Source: an uncultured Brevundimonas sp. (GTDB lineage: Bacteria > Pseudomonadota > Alphaproteobacteria > Caulobacterales > Caulobacteraceae). From it: a stretch of 12,812 nt of DNA. The position numbers were made by a program, and so were the translations under genes. The DNA lies in assembly GCA_946481425.1 (NCBI GenBank), contig CAMLNT010000052.1, positions 1 to 12,812 of the forward strand. Reading direction: 5' to 3'. The notes under the pieces are model-generated. The model did not search any database, was not told where the DNA came from, and saw only the letters and a program-made list of their open reading frames with translations. This document shows positions 1 to 6,365 of the stretch, piece after piece (position 1 is the first letter of the stretch; each line of letters opens with the position of its first letter).

Positions 1-970
1 TGCCCGGCATGATCGAGGAGCCCGGCTCGTTCTCGGGCAGGGCCAGTTCGCCGAGACCCGAGCGCGGGCCCGAGCCCAGGAAGCGGATGTCGTTGGCGAT
101 CTTGAACAGCGAAGCGGCGACCGTGTTGATGGCGCCGTGCGAGAAGACCATCGCGTCGTGAGCAGCCAGGGCCTCGAACTTGTTCGGGGCGGTCGTGAAC
201 TTCAGGCCGGTGATCTGGGCGATCTTGTCGGCGACGCCTTCGGCGAAGCCGATGGGGGCGTTCAGGCCGGTGCCGACGGCGGTGCCGCCCTGGGCCAGCT
301 CCATCAGTTTCGGCAGGGTCTGTTCGATGCGCTCAATGCCGTTCTTCACCTGCTGGGCGTAGCCGCCGAACTCCTGGCCGAGGGTAAGGGGGGTGGCGTC
401 CTGGGTGTGGGTGCGGCCGATCTTGATGATGTCCTTCCAAGCCTGCGCCTTGTCGTTCAGGGCGTTGTGCAGGGTCTGGAGAGCCGGGAGCAGGCGGTGG
501 ACGATTTCTTCCGCGCAGGCGACGTGCATGGCCGTGGGATAGGTGTCGTTGGACGACTGGCTCATGTTGACGTGGTCGTTGGGGTGGACCGGCTTCTTGG
601 AGCCCATCTCGCCGCCCAGGATCTCGATGGCGCGGTTCGAGATGACCTCGTTGGCGTTCATGTTCGACTGGGTGCCGGAGCCGGTCTGCCAGACGACCAG
701 CGGGAAGTGATCGTCGAGCTTGCCCTCGATCACCTCATTGGCGGCCGTGACGATGGCGTTGGCGATGGTCGGGTCCAGCTTGCCCAGCGCCAGGTTGGTC
801 TCGGCGGCGGCGCGCTTGACGATGCCCAGGGCGCGCACGATCGGCAGAGGCTGCTTCTCCCAGCCGATCCTGAAGTTGCCCCGAGACCGCTCGGCCTGGG
901 CGCCCCAGTAGCGGGAGGCGTCCACCTCGATGGGGCCGAAGGTGTCGGTTTCGGTGCGGGTCTTGGTCAT
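1..970 (-). CDS. fumC: Fumarate hydratase class II (fumarase C), 3' end outside window
   Basis: Catalyses reversible hydration of fumarate to L-malate in the TCA cycle; cytoplasmic, homotetrameric, iron-independent. The visible 323 residues begin [16 protein letters not shown] and carry the class II landmarks in order: substrate-site [13 protein letters not shown] (97-109), [14 protein letters not shown] (129-142), [10 protein letters not shown] (185-194) with catalytic His188, and the mobile-loop signature GSSIMPG (317-323) with catalytic Ser318 at the very edge. These numbers match E. coli FumC. The family is about 460 residues, so roughly 140 C-terminal residues lie beyond position 1. The ATG at 970 gives the normal N-terminus, although the Shine-Dalgarno before it is weak. 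It is divergent from the RusA-family gene. Nothing looks damaged. Function is certain; only the 3' end is unseen. Confidence 0.97.
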   Translation of the reverse strand, partial: MTKTRTETDTFGPIEVDASRYWGAQAERSRGNFRIGWEKQPLPIVRALGIVKRAAAETNLALGKLDPTIANAIVTAANEVIEGKLDDHFPLVVWQTGSGTQSNMNANEVISNRAIEILGGEMGSKKPVHPNDHVNMSQSSNDTYPTAMHVACAEEIVHRLLPALQTLHNALNDKAQAWKDIIKIGRTHTQDATPLTLGQEFGGYAQQVKNGIERIEQTLPKLMELAQGGTAVGTGLNAPIGFAEGVADKIAQITGLKFTTAPNKFEALAAHDAMVFSHGAINTVAASLFKIANDIRFLGSGPRSGLGELALPENEPGSSIMPG

Positions 971-1008
971 GGGAGCCGTCTTTGGAATCTGGCGGGAGGT
1001 CGGCGGGG

Positions 1009-1036
1009 GGTGTAGCACGCGAGGCATGACGGGCAA
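1009..1036 (-). promoter_or_regulatory. Candidate fumC promoter
   Basis: On the minus strand TTGCCCG (1036-1030) is followed after 13 nt by GCTACACC (1016-1009). This resembles the Caulobacter housekeeping consensus TTGACGS-N10-14-GCTANAWC with two -35 mismatches and one -10 mismatch. It would start RNA about 35 nt before the fumC ATG. It overlaps the ribosome-binding region of the divergent resolvase gene. Prediction from sequence only. Confidence 0.35.
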
Positions 1037-1045
1037 GGATCAGGC

Positions 1046-1402
1046 GTGAGCGCGGCGGGCTGGACAGGGACCGGCAAGGTGCGGGCGCGTGAGGCGAACG
1101 GGGTGTTCGAGCTGACGGTCGACGGGCTGACGACCCAGCCGCGCTATTACAAGGTTCTGCTCTACGAGTTCTTCCGCAAGGATTGGCGCGGGAGCCGGCC
1201 GAGCTGGGGCGACCACGCGGTGGACATCGTCATGGAGCATGTCGGCGAGCCGCCGCACATCGACCTCGATAACATCGCCAAGGCGGTGCTAGACGGGATC
1301 AAGAAGCACGTCTTCCACGACGACGCTCAGGTGGCGCGGCTGCATGTCGAGCGGCGCGAGGGCGAGCGCGAGCGGCTGATGGTGACGATCCGGAAGCGCT
1401 GA
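1046..1402 (+). CDS. RusA-family Holliday junction resolvase
   Basis: RusA enzymes are small dimeric, metal-dependent endonucleases that cut Holliday junctions symmetrically. This product has 118 residues, close to the 120 of E. coli RusA. The diagnostic stretch is at 71-99: HIDLDNIAKAVLDG followed by a segment ending HDDAQVARL. Asp73, Asp75, Lys79 and Asp92/Asp93 fit the family's acidic metal site and essential lysine. The start is GTG at 1046, because AAGGA (1035-1039) sits 6 nt upstream. The ATG at 1026 is out of frame and stops at once. RusA genes are often prophage-borne, but no phage genes surround this one, so it looks like a resident chromosomal copy. It ends 10 nt before the convergent hypothetical gene. 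Family assignment is firm; cellular role is inferred. Confidence 0.85.
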   Translation: MSAAGWTGTGKVRAREANGVFELTVDGLTTQPRYYKVLLYEFFRKDWRGSRPSWGDHAVDIVMEHVGEPPHIDLDNIAKAVLDGIKKHVFHDDAQVARLHVERREGERERLMVTIRKR

Positions 1403-1412
1403 CGGCCCCGGC

Positions 1413-1820
1413 TCAGGGAACGATGGTGAAGCCGCTCGGAGCCTGAGTCTCGACATGATCCGGGTGGTACATGTCCATGAAAATCATTGAAGTTGCCGGC
1501 TCGGACCCCCGGCATTCGACACGATAGCCATCCAGGATCATGCCGTAGGGACCGTCGCCGAAGCTGCCCTCGCGCTCGAAGAGAGGCCGCCGGCCATCTG
1601 CGCATCGCAGGCGGGCCAGATAGGCCTGCTGGCCGCCCGGCATGTCGGCCCGCACCGGGTTCTCGGCCGAGCCAAGCGGGTGATGGGCGACCGAGGCGGC
1701 GACTTCCGCGGCGCGTTCCGGCGAAACGCCGTCGAACATTTCGGACAGCCAGTCGTCCTCAGCGGGCGGCGCGCCCGCCATCAGGGAAGCGGTAACCGAG
1801 GCCAAGAGCAGAAGGTTCAT
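1413..1820 (-). CDS. Exported hypothetical protein, 135 aa
   Basis: A short secreted or periplasmic protein of unknown function. Residues 1-17 form a hydrophobic signal peptide (LLLLASVTASLM core, likely cut near AGA). The rest is hydrophilic, with a conserved-looking core: LGSAENPVRADMPGGQQAYL (49-68), RLRCADG (70-76), GSFGDGPYG (85-93) and YRVEC (99-103). Cys73 and Cys103 could form a disulfide. I recall this pattern in small uncharacterised proteins of Caulobacterales and Xanthomonadales, but I can name no domain. The ATG at 1820 is preceded by TGGAG with 8-nt spacing. It lies 82 nt downstream of the GFA gene on the same strand and may be read from the same promoter. No catalytic motif is visible. 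Confidence 0.8.
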   Translation of the reverse strand: MNLLLLASVTASLMAGAPPAEDDWLSEMFDGVSPERAAEVAASVAHHPLGSAENPVRADMPGGQQAYLARLRCADGRRPLFEREGSFGDGPYGMILDGYRVECRGSEPATSMIFMDMYHPDHVETQAPSGFTIVP

Positions 1821-1902
1821 CTGTGCACTCCACGCAACCGCAGCAGGCTCTCACGTGGCGGCGGAAATACAAGTCCAGTCTGCACCGGCGATCATCACAG
1901 CC

Positions 1903-2313
1903 TCACGGCGCATCCGGCCCAATCGGGGGGTAGCGGTCGAACTTCGGCAGGGCGTCGAGGCGCTGCATCCAGCTGATGCCCTCCGCCAGCTGGATTTGCG
2001 CCTGGACGGGAATGGCGGACGGGTCGTCGAGTGTCGCGGTCTGGACGTCGATGGCGCCCGGGAAGATCGCGTCGTTGGTGTAGAACAGGCTGGTCCCGCA
2101 CGTGCCGCAAAAGTGCCGGCGGCCGTGCTCCGAGGAGGCATAGATCTTCGGTTCGCCAGTGACCGTCAGACCCTCGCTCGGGACCAGGCCCCAAGACACG
2201 ACGGGGGCGCCTGACGCCCGACGGCAGTCCTGACAGTGACATAGAGCGTGGTGAATCGTGTCAGGCGTCATCTCGTAGTGGATGGCGCCGCAGTGGCATT
2301 GACCCTTGAGCAT
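1903..2313 (-). CDS. GFA family (glutathione-dependent formaldehyde-activating/CENP-V fold) zinc protein
   Basis: 136 residues with the full cysteine pattern of the GFA family (Pfam GFA, CENP-V/Mss4-like fold): QCHCG (Cys6, Cys8), CHCQDCRR (Cys25, Cys27, Cys30) and FCGTCG (Cys69, Cys72), expected to bind zinc. Some relatives, such as Gfa of Paracoccus, were linked to the glutathione-formaldehyde reaction, but most GFA proteins have no proven reaction, so no enzyme name is justified. There is no signal peptide; it should be cytoplasmic. GGGAGG lies 5 nt before the ATG at 2313. The 66-bp gap upstream holds a good promoter overlapped by a LexA-type site, so expression may respond to DNA damage. 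The exported hypothetical gene follows. Family certain, function open. Confidence 0.92.
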   Translation of the reverse strand: MLKGQCHCGAIHYEMTPDTIHHALCHCQDCRRASGAPVVSWGLVPSEGLTVTGEPKIYASSEHGRRHFCGTCGTSLFYTNDAIFPGAIDVQTATLDDPSAIPVQAQIQLAEGISWMQRLDALPKFDRYPPIGPDAP

Positions 2314-2336
2314 CGAGACCTCCCGTCCGACCGAGA

Positions 2337-2353
2337 ATGTTCTTTATATGTTC
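2337..2353 (-). promoter_or_regulatory. Candidate LexA (SOS) box over the GFA promoter
   Basis: The minus strand reads GAACAT-ataaa-GAACAT, a perfect 6-bp direct repeat with an 11-bp period; on the plus strand it is GTTC (2339-2342), seven AT-only bases, GTTC (2350-2353). GTTC-N7-GTTC is the established LexA recognition layout in Alphaproteobacteria. It covers the predicted -10 box, where a repressor would block RNA polymerase. Function is inferred from motif and position. Confidence 0.6.
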
Positions 2354-2370
2354 CGCTCCGGCGAGGCCAA
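2343..2370 (-). promoter_or_regulatory. Promoter of the GFA gene
   Basis: On the minus strand TTGGCC (2370-2365), a 16-nt spacer, then TATAAA (2348-2343). This fits a sigma-70-type promoter and predicts transcription from about 2336, giving a 20-25 nt leader to the GFA ATG at 2313. It lies wholly in the gap after the C13 peptidase stop (2380). The -10 box is inside the LexA-type repeat. Confidence 0.55.
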
Positions 2371-2379
2371 TGAAATCGA

Positions 2380-3270
2380 CTAGCGCTGGAAGGACAGGAA
2401 GGGCAGCAGGGTCTGCATCTGGGCGCCGACGTAGGTCTGGGGCTCGGACGGCGGACGCAGGCCTTCGTCACGTTCACGCCGGTTGACGCAGGCGGTGGCG
2501 CGCATGGACAGGTTCAGGAAATCGCGCGCGCCATTCATGGCCTCAAGCACGCACCCGTCAAAATAGGGGTGGGTGGCGTCCGCTGAACAGCCGAACGATG
2601 AGCGGTCGCGGCGCGCGGCCGTCATGATCATCCGGTTGGGCTGGGCCAGCACCGGCACGAACACGCCCGAATAGCAGGCCGAGACGACGACGATGGTCGG
2701 GCGGGTGCCGCACCAGCTGTCGATCATCCGATCCATCGCGCGCGGCGCGAGCATGGCGTCAGCGCCCCAGACGATGCCCGCCGGCGAGCCATGCGACGTG
2801 AAATACAACAGGCAGCCGGCCGTTGCGCGCTGCGTAACGGCTGCGATCTGGTCGGCCGCCCGCTGGCCGCTCAGGCTCGCGCCGCTGGCGTCCGGCGCCA
2901 GGGACAGGGCCGTCATGTTCGCCGCATTGAATCCGATGCGGTCGAACGCCACCGACAGGTCGCGCCGGGCGTTCTCGAACGCCCGGATCGGCTGGCCCTG
3001 GCTCGAGCGCCAATCGGCCGCCACGATCGCCACAGCCCAGTCCGCGAACTCGCTGCGCGTCCCGCGTCCGCCGCCGGGCGCGTCGAAATCCGTCAACGGC
3101 GCCGCCGGAGGCGGAGGCGGAGGTGGCGGCGGAGGCGGTGGCGGAGGCGGGGGTGTCGGAGCAGGGGCCTCGACGTGATCGCTCGGCGTCTTGATGTCCT
3201 GAGCCAGGGCGGGCGCAACGAGCAGGCTCGCCATCGCCGCCAAGGCCGCCATCATCCCCAGACGTCGCAT
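2380..3270 (-). CDS. Exported C13-family (legumain/caspase-like) cysteine peptidase with polyproline linker
   Basis: 296 residues. Residues 1-23 are a signal peptide ending ALA before Gln24. Residues 33-58 form a low-complexity linker with 16 consecutive prolines (40-55). The catalytic domain runs from about 75 to 255. It has a caspase-fold layout: hydrophobic strand then TSHG (158-161) with presumed catalytic His160, and strand VVVSACYSG (194-202) with presumed nucleophile Cys199. The segment MIMTAARRDRSSFGCS (214-229) is typical of bacterial peptidase C13 relatives of legumain and GPI8. GGGAG lies 7 nt before the ATG at 3270. It is divergent from an exported M28 peptidase, so two exported hydrolases start from one 133-bp region. 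Substrate unknown. Extra cysteines (153, 187, 228, 240, 261) could form disulfides. Confidence 0.85.
   Translation of the reverse strand: MRRLGMMAALAAMASLLVAPALAQDIKTPSDHVEAPAPTPPPPPPPPPPPPPPPPAAPLTDFDAPGGGRGTRSEFADWAVAIVAADWRSSQGQPIRAFENARRDLSVAFDRIGFNAANMTALSLAPDASGASLSGQRAADQIAAVTQRATAGCLLYFTSHGSPAGIVWGADAMLAPRAMDRMIDSWCGTRPTIVVVSACYSGVFVPVLAQPNRMIMTAARRDRSSFGCSADATHPYFDGCVLEAMNGARDFLNLSMRATACVNRRERDEGLRPPSEPQTYVGAQMQTLLPFLSFQR
3106..3153 (-). repeat. Low-complexity polyproline tract (16 CCN codons)
   Basis: The plus strand reads as GGCGGA/GGTGGC-type hexamer variants, giving 16 uninterrupted proline codons on the minus strand. All four proline codons are used, so this is not a pure trinucleotide slippage array. 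Such runs stall ribosomes unless EF-P helps, and the extended polyproline would hold the peptidase domain away from the N-terminus. Confidence 0.9.
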
Positions 3271-3296
3271 GACACCGCTCCCGAAAGCCCCGCCGG

Positions 3297-3325
3297 ATTA
3301 GGGCAAACACCGGTCTGGATGGCAA
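3297..3325 (-). promoter_or_regulatory. Candidate promoter of the C13 peptidase gene
   Basis: On the minus strand TTGCCA (3325-3320), a 17-nt spacer, then CCTAAT (3302-3297), about 27 nt before the start codon at 3270. The match to consensus is moderate. Prediction only. Confidence 0.3.
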
Positions 3326-3339
3326 GTCGCTATCCTGAC

Positions 3340-3367
3340 TTGAATCGTCAGATGCGCGGCCTAGTGT
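3340..3367 (+). promoter_or_regulatory. Candidate promoter of the M28 peptidase gene
   Basis: TTGAAT (3340-3345), a 16-nt spacer, then TAGTGT (3362-3367) gives a start near 3374 and a leader of about 30 nt to the GTG at 3404. The -35 is good and the -10 weak. Confidence 0.35.
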
Positions 3368-3403
3368 CCCGCCCGCACCGCCGTGCCCTCGTGGAGTCGT
3401 TAC

Positions 3404-4822
3404 GTGTCGATCAGCCGCCTGTCCCAAGCCGCCATCGCGGCCCTCGTCATCGTCGCCGGCGGACCGGCCCTGGCCCAGGACGCCGAAACCGTCCGCACGG
3501 CCGAGGCTCTGCGCGACCGGGCTCTGGAGGGATCCGGCGCCTACGAGATCGTCGAGGCCATCACCACCCGGTTCGGCCCGCGGCTGGCAGGGACGCCGTC
3601 GGAGCGCGCGGCCGCGGAATGGGGCGCCGGGTACCTGCGTGAGGCAGGGTTCGACCGGGTGGCGATTCAGGACTTCCCGCTGGCCGTCTGGCGGCGGGGA
3701 GCCGATGACCATGCCGCGATCGTCGGGCCTTTCCCTCAGCCGCTGGAAGCGGTGACGCTCGGCGGATCGCCGGCCGGCGAGGTCGAGGGCGAGGCGGTGC
3801 TGTTCGAGACCTATCAGGACCTGCTCGACTCCGCTCCCGGATCGCTGAACGGCAAGATCGCCGTGGTTCTGCAAGACACGATCCCGGCGCAGGACGGGCG
3901 CGGATACGGCGCGACATCACCGATCCGGGGCCGCGGCCCGGGTGAGGCGGCCGCGCGCGGCGCGATCGGCTTCGTGCTGAGATCTCTGGGGACCCACGAC
4001 CATCGCTTCGCCCACGCCGGCGCCACGACCTGGCTGGAGGAGCCCATCCCGGCATTCGCCATTAGCCCGCCGGACGCGGATCAGCTACGCCGTATCGCGG
4101 CGACCGGGGAAGGGCCAATTCGCATTCGCCTGAGCTCCAGCGCGACCGTGACGCTCGAAGGGCGGTCCCAGAATGTGGTCGGCGAGGTGACGGGTCGCGA
4201 AGCCGGCGAGGAGGTGATCGTCATCGGTGGCCACCTGGACAGCTGGGACCAGGGAACAGGCGCGATCGATGATGCCTCGGGCATCGCCATCACCACGGCA
4301 GCCCTGGAGTTGATCGAGGCCCTGCCGGAACGTCCACGCCGCACGATCCGCGTCGTCTGGTGGGGCGCCGAGGAAGTCAGCCAGCCGGGAGGGCGGGGAC
4401 TGTCGGGGGCGTTCGCCTATGCTCAGTCGCAGTCGGCCGAGGCTATTGCCGACCATGTAGCGGCCAGCGAAAGCGACTTCGGCGCGCGCCGAATCTATGC
4501 GCTGAGCCTGCCTGAGGGCGCTGCGGACACGGACTTCCAGCGCGCGGCGGTGCGGGTCCTGACGCCTCTCGGCATCGTCTGGGACGGCACCCCGTCGCGG
4601 GGCGGCGGTCCCGACACGGTCCCGCTGGTCCAGGCGGGCGTTCCGTCCTTCAGGCTGGCACAGGATGGAACCGACTATTTTGATTTCCACCACACGGCCG
4701 ACGACGTGCTGGAGCGCATCGACGCCGAGGAGCTCGACCAGAACGTGGCGGCGTGGGCAGCCCTGCTCTGGCTGATCGCGAACTCTGACGTCGATTTCCG
4801 CCAGGCGGCAGCGAGCGAATAG
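3404..4822 (+). CDS. Exported M28-family zinc metallopeptidase (carboxypeptidase Q-like)
   Basis: A di-zinc aminopeptidase/carboxypeptidase-type enzyme, probably periplasmic. With the GTG at 3404 it has 472 residues. A signal peptide ends near PALA-QDAE (about residue 25), a PA-like insert spans roughly 120-245, and the catalytic core follows. Metal and catalytic residues are visible: GGHLDSWD (His277, Asp279), GAIDDASG (bridging Asp289), WWGAEE (general base Glu323, ligand Glu324), SESDFG (Asp358) and FHHTADD (His430). I prefer the GTG at 3404 because GGAG (3393-3396) lies 7 nt before it. A GTG at 3383 would add seven residues but has no Shine-Dalgarno. The set of ligands is complete, so it should be active. 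It is divergent from the C13 peptidase; its stop directly abuts the stop of the convergent cytochrome gene. Exact substrate is unknown. Confidence 0.92.
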   Translation: MSISRLSQAAIAALVIVAGGPALAQDAETVRTAEALRDRALEGSGAYEIVEAITTRFGPRLAGTPSERAAAEWGAGYLREAGFDRVAIQDFPLAVWRRGADDHAAIVGPFPQPLEAVTLGGSPAGEVEGEAVLFETYQDLLDSAPGSLNGKIAVVLQDTIPAQDGRGYGATSPIRGRGPGEAAARGAIGFVLRSLGTHDHRFAHAGATTWLEEPIPAFAISPPDADQLRRIAATGEGPIRIRLSSSATVTLEGRSQNVVGEVTGREAGEEVIVIGGHLDSWDQGTGAIDDASGIAITTAALELIEALPERPRRTIRVVWWGAEEVSQPGGRGLSGAFAYAQSQSAEAIADHVAASESDFGARRIYALSLPEGAADTDFQRAAVRVLTPLGIVWDGTPSRGGGPDTVPLVQAGVPSFRLAQDGTDYFDFHHTADDVLERIDAEELDQNVAAWAALLWLIANSDVDFRQAAASE

Positions 4823-5311
4823 TTATTCCGGCGCGTAGCCGGTCTCGACCTTGAGATAGGCGATCAGGTCGCGGCGGTCGGTCTCGTCCGGCACGCCGGC
4901 GAAGGCCATGCGGTTACCGGGCAGGAACTCGCGGGGGGCGGTCAGCCAGCCGTCGAGGCGCTCGGCGTCCCATTCAAAGCCAGCGTTCTGGACCGCCTCC
5001 GAATAGCGAAATCCTTCGCGCGAGCCCGCGCGGCGGCCGAACACGCCCCAGAGGTTCGGCCCGGTCATGTCCATGCCGCCCTCGGCGATCGTGTGGCAGG
5101 AACGGCAGCGGGCGAAGACCCGGCGACCGTTCTCGAGGTCACCGGCGTTGTAGGGAGCAGGCAGCGCGGCCACGATCTCCATCTTCTGGGCTTCGGTCAG
5201 CTCGGGGCGCGGCGGCGCGGCGTCGGCCGGAGGTGTCGCCTCCGTCTCGGCATTCTGGCTGCAGGCCGAGACGAGGAGGGCGGCGGACGCGGCGACGATC
5301 ATGAGACGCAT
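4823..5311 (-). CDS. Lipoprotein class I cytochrome c
   Basis: A one-haem c-type cytochrome of 162 residues, expected to carry electrons at the periplasmic face. The N-terminus is a lipoprotein signal with lipobox LVSAC and lipidated Cys17, then a Pro/Ala-rich tether (about 18-40). The haem site is CRSCH (Cys69, Cys72, His73), and the sixth ligand is probably Met135 in PGNRMAFAG. GPNLWGVFGRRAG (84-96) and the C-terminal DLIAYLK helix (148-154) are typical of the soluble cytochrome c2/c550 type. The ATG at 5311 has GGAG 6 nt upstream; Met4 is an alternative start. It lies 30 nt downstream of the alpha/beta hydrolase gene and may share its transcript. Partners (bc1 complex or an oxidase) are not in the window. 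Confidence 0.93.
   Translation of the reverse strand: MRLMIVAASAALLVSACSQNAETEATPPADAAPPRPELTEAQKMEIVAALPAPYNAGDLENGRRVFARCRSCHTIAEGGMDMTGPNLWGVFGRRAGSREGFRYSEAVQNAGFEWDAERLDGWLTAPREFLPGNRMAFAGVPDETDRRDLIAYLKVETGYAPE
4828..4842. terminator. Weak hairpin at the M28/cytochrome c convergent junction
   Basis: CCGGC (4828-4832), loop GCGTA, GCCGG (4838-4842), inside the last codons of the cytochrome gene and 5 nt after the M28 stop. Neither strand has a following T-run, so this is at best a weak or factor-assisted terminator. Confidence 0.2.
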
Positions 5312-5341
5312 GGTGGGCTCCGAAACGGACGATGCGCTGGT

Positions 5342-6235
5342 TTACGCCGGACTGAGCGCCTCCCTCAACAGCCGAGCTGTTTCGTCGATCGCTGAGCGCG
5401 CCGCCGGCAGCAGGTGGGTGAAATTGGCGTACCCGTGTGGAAGCGTCTTGAAGGCGGCGAATGCCACGGGAACGCCTGCACGGCGCAGTGCGGTCTCGTA
5501 GGCCTGGCAATCGGGGCGGACCGGGTCGGCCAGGCCGCCGTAGGTCAGAATGCAGGGGGGATCGGCCGAGGGATCGGTCTCGAGCAGGTTCGGCGGCGCC
5601 TCGATCAGCCTCGACCGGATCAGGTTCACCGCGACGCGCCCCACGGGACGCAGGCCAGCGTTGCCTGTCTTCCAGATCGCGTCGTCCAGGTGCAGCAACG
5701 GATAGATGAGAAATGTGCGGTCTATCAGGCCGGGTCGCTCGCCGTTCAGCTGTCGCGCGAGATCCAGCGCCAGATAGCCGCCCGCCGAATCGCCGCCGAT
5801 CAGAAGCGCGCCCTCCGCACCAGGCAGGACGGCTCGGTTCGCCAGCACCCAGCGGATGGCGGCCTCCGCGTCTTCGCGCTGGGCGGGCCAGGCGTGCTCT
5901 GGCGCGAGGCGATAATCCACCGACAGGATCGGCAAGCCGGAGCCGTACGCCAGCCGGCGGCACAGGGCGTCGTGGGTGCCAGTATCGCAGAAGGTGAAGC
6001 CGCCCCCGTGGAAGAAGACCAGCAGGCCTTCCAGTCGGGTGTCGCATGTCGGAGCGTAGAGCCGGGCGCTGATGGCGCCGGCGGGACCTGGCAGCGAGAG
6101 GTCCGAGACCTCCGCGAGATCCGCCGCCTGGCGGTCGCGCTCCTTCAAGGCCGCGCCGAGCGCCCGACGCCCGGCTTTGACGCCCTTGGCCTCGATGCGC
6201 TTGAGCATGGACGCGGTCGGCGCCGCTCGTCCCAT
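5342..6235 (-). CDS. Alpha/beta hydrolase, hormone-sensitive lipase (HSL/GDXG) family esterase
   Basis: 297 residues, no signal peptide, so a cytoplasmic carboxylesterase-type enzyme. It has the HSL oxyanion motif HGGGF (76-80), the nucleophile elbow GDSAGG with Ser150, the acid Asp237 in LADPVRP and His267 in LPHGYANF, making a complete catalytic triad. DYRLAPEHAWPA (107-118) is also typical of the family. A helical cap of about 40 residues precedes the core. Activity on short-chain acyl esters is expected from the family; the natural substrate is unknown. AAGGGGG lies about 5-6 nt before the ATG at 6235, and the 3' end of tRNA-Thr lies only 12 nt upstream. The gene is therefore probably transcribed from the tRNA promoter. 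The cytochrome c gene follows after 30 nt. Confidence 0.93.
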   Translation of the reverse strand: MGRAAPTASMLKRIEAKGVKAGRRALGAALKERDRQAADLAEVSDLSLPGPAGAISARLYAPTCDTRLEGLLVFFHGGGFTFCDTGTHDALCRRLAYGSGLPILSVDYRLAPEHAWPAQREDAEAAIRWVLANRAVLPGAEGALLIGGDSAGGYLALDLARQLNGERPGLIDRTFLIYPLLHLDDAIWKTGNAGLRPVGRVAVNLIRSRLIEAPPNLLETDPSADPPCILTYGGLADPVRPDCQAYETALRRAGVPVAFAAFKTLPHGYANFTHLLPAARSAIDETARLLREALSPA

Positions 6236-6247
6236 GAAGCCCCCTTG

Positions 6248-6323
6248 TGGTGCCGGCTACAGGATTCGAACCCGTGACCTTCGGTTTACAAAACCGCTGC
6301 TCTACCAACTGAGCTAAGCCGGC
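6248..6323 (-). tRNA. tRNA-Thr (anticodon TGT), CCA encoded
   Basis: A complete cloverleaf reads on the minus strand. The acceptor stem GCCGGCT/AGCCGGC has 7 perfect pairs, the D-arm is GCTC-AGTTGGTA-GAGC, the anticodon loop TTTGTAA carries TGT, the variable loop is AGGTC, and the T-arm is ACGGG-TTCGAAT-CCTGT with one G-T wobble. Discriminator A and CCA (6250-6248) are encoded, giving 76 nt. It decodes ACA and, by wobble, ACG. The first pair of the anticodon stem is a G27-A43 mismatch; otherwise it is canonical. Confidence 0.97.
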
Positions 6324-6334
6324 GTCTGTGGCGG

Positions 6335-6363
6335 CTTATGGGCAAGGCCGCGCGTCGCCGCAA
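6335..6363 (-). promoter_or_regulatory. Candidate promoter for tRNA-Thr (and downstream hydrolase)
   Basis: On the minus strand TTGCGG (6363-6358), a 17-nt spacer, CATAAG (6340-6335), then 11 nt to the mature tRNA 5' end at 6323. It fits between the VOC stop codon (6366) and the tRNA and would give a 5' leader of only a few nucleotides. Confidence 0.4.
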
Positions 6364-6365
6364 GA

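Noticed and set aside
137..1015. Long plus-strand open frame opposite fumC
   Set aside because: It is the antisense shadow of fumC in GC-rich DNA; the protein is Gly/Val/Arg-rich with no domain, whereas the minus strand gives a full fumarase.
2759..3874. 371-codon minus-strand open frame spanning the C13 and M28 genes
   Set aside because: It crosses two well-supported genes and their divergent promoter region in the wrong frame or strand and shows no recognisable motif.
5139..6308. 389-codon minus-strand open frame covering the hydrolase and tRNA-Thr
   Set aside because: It translates the tRNA and is out of frame with the clear HSL hydrolase; an artefact of high GC.
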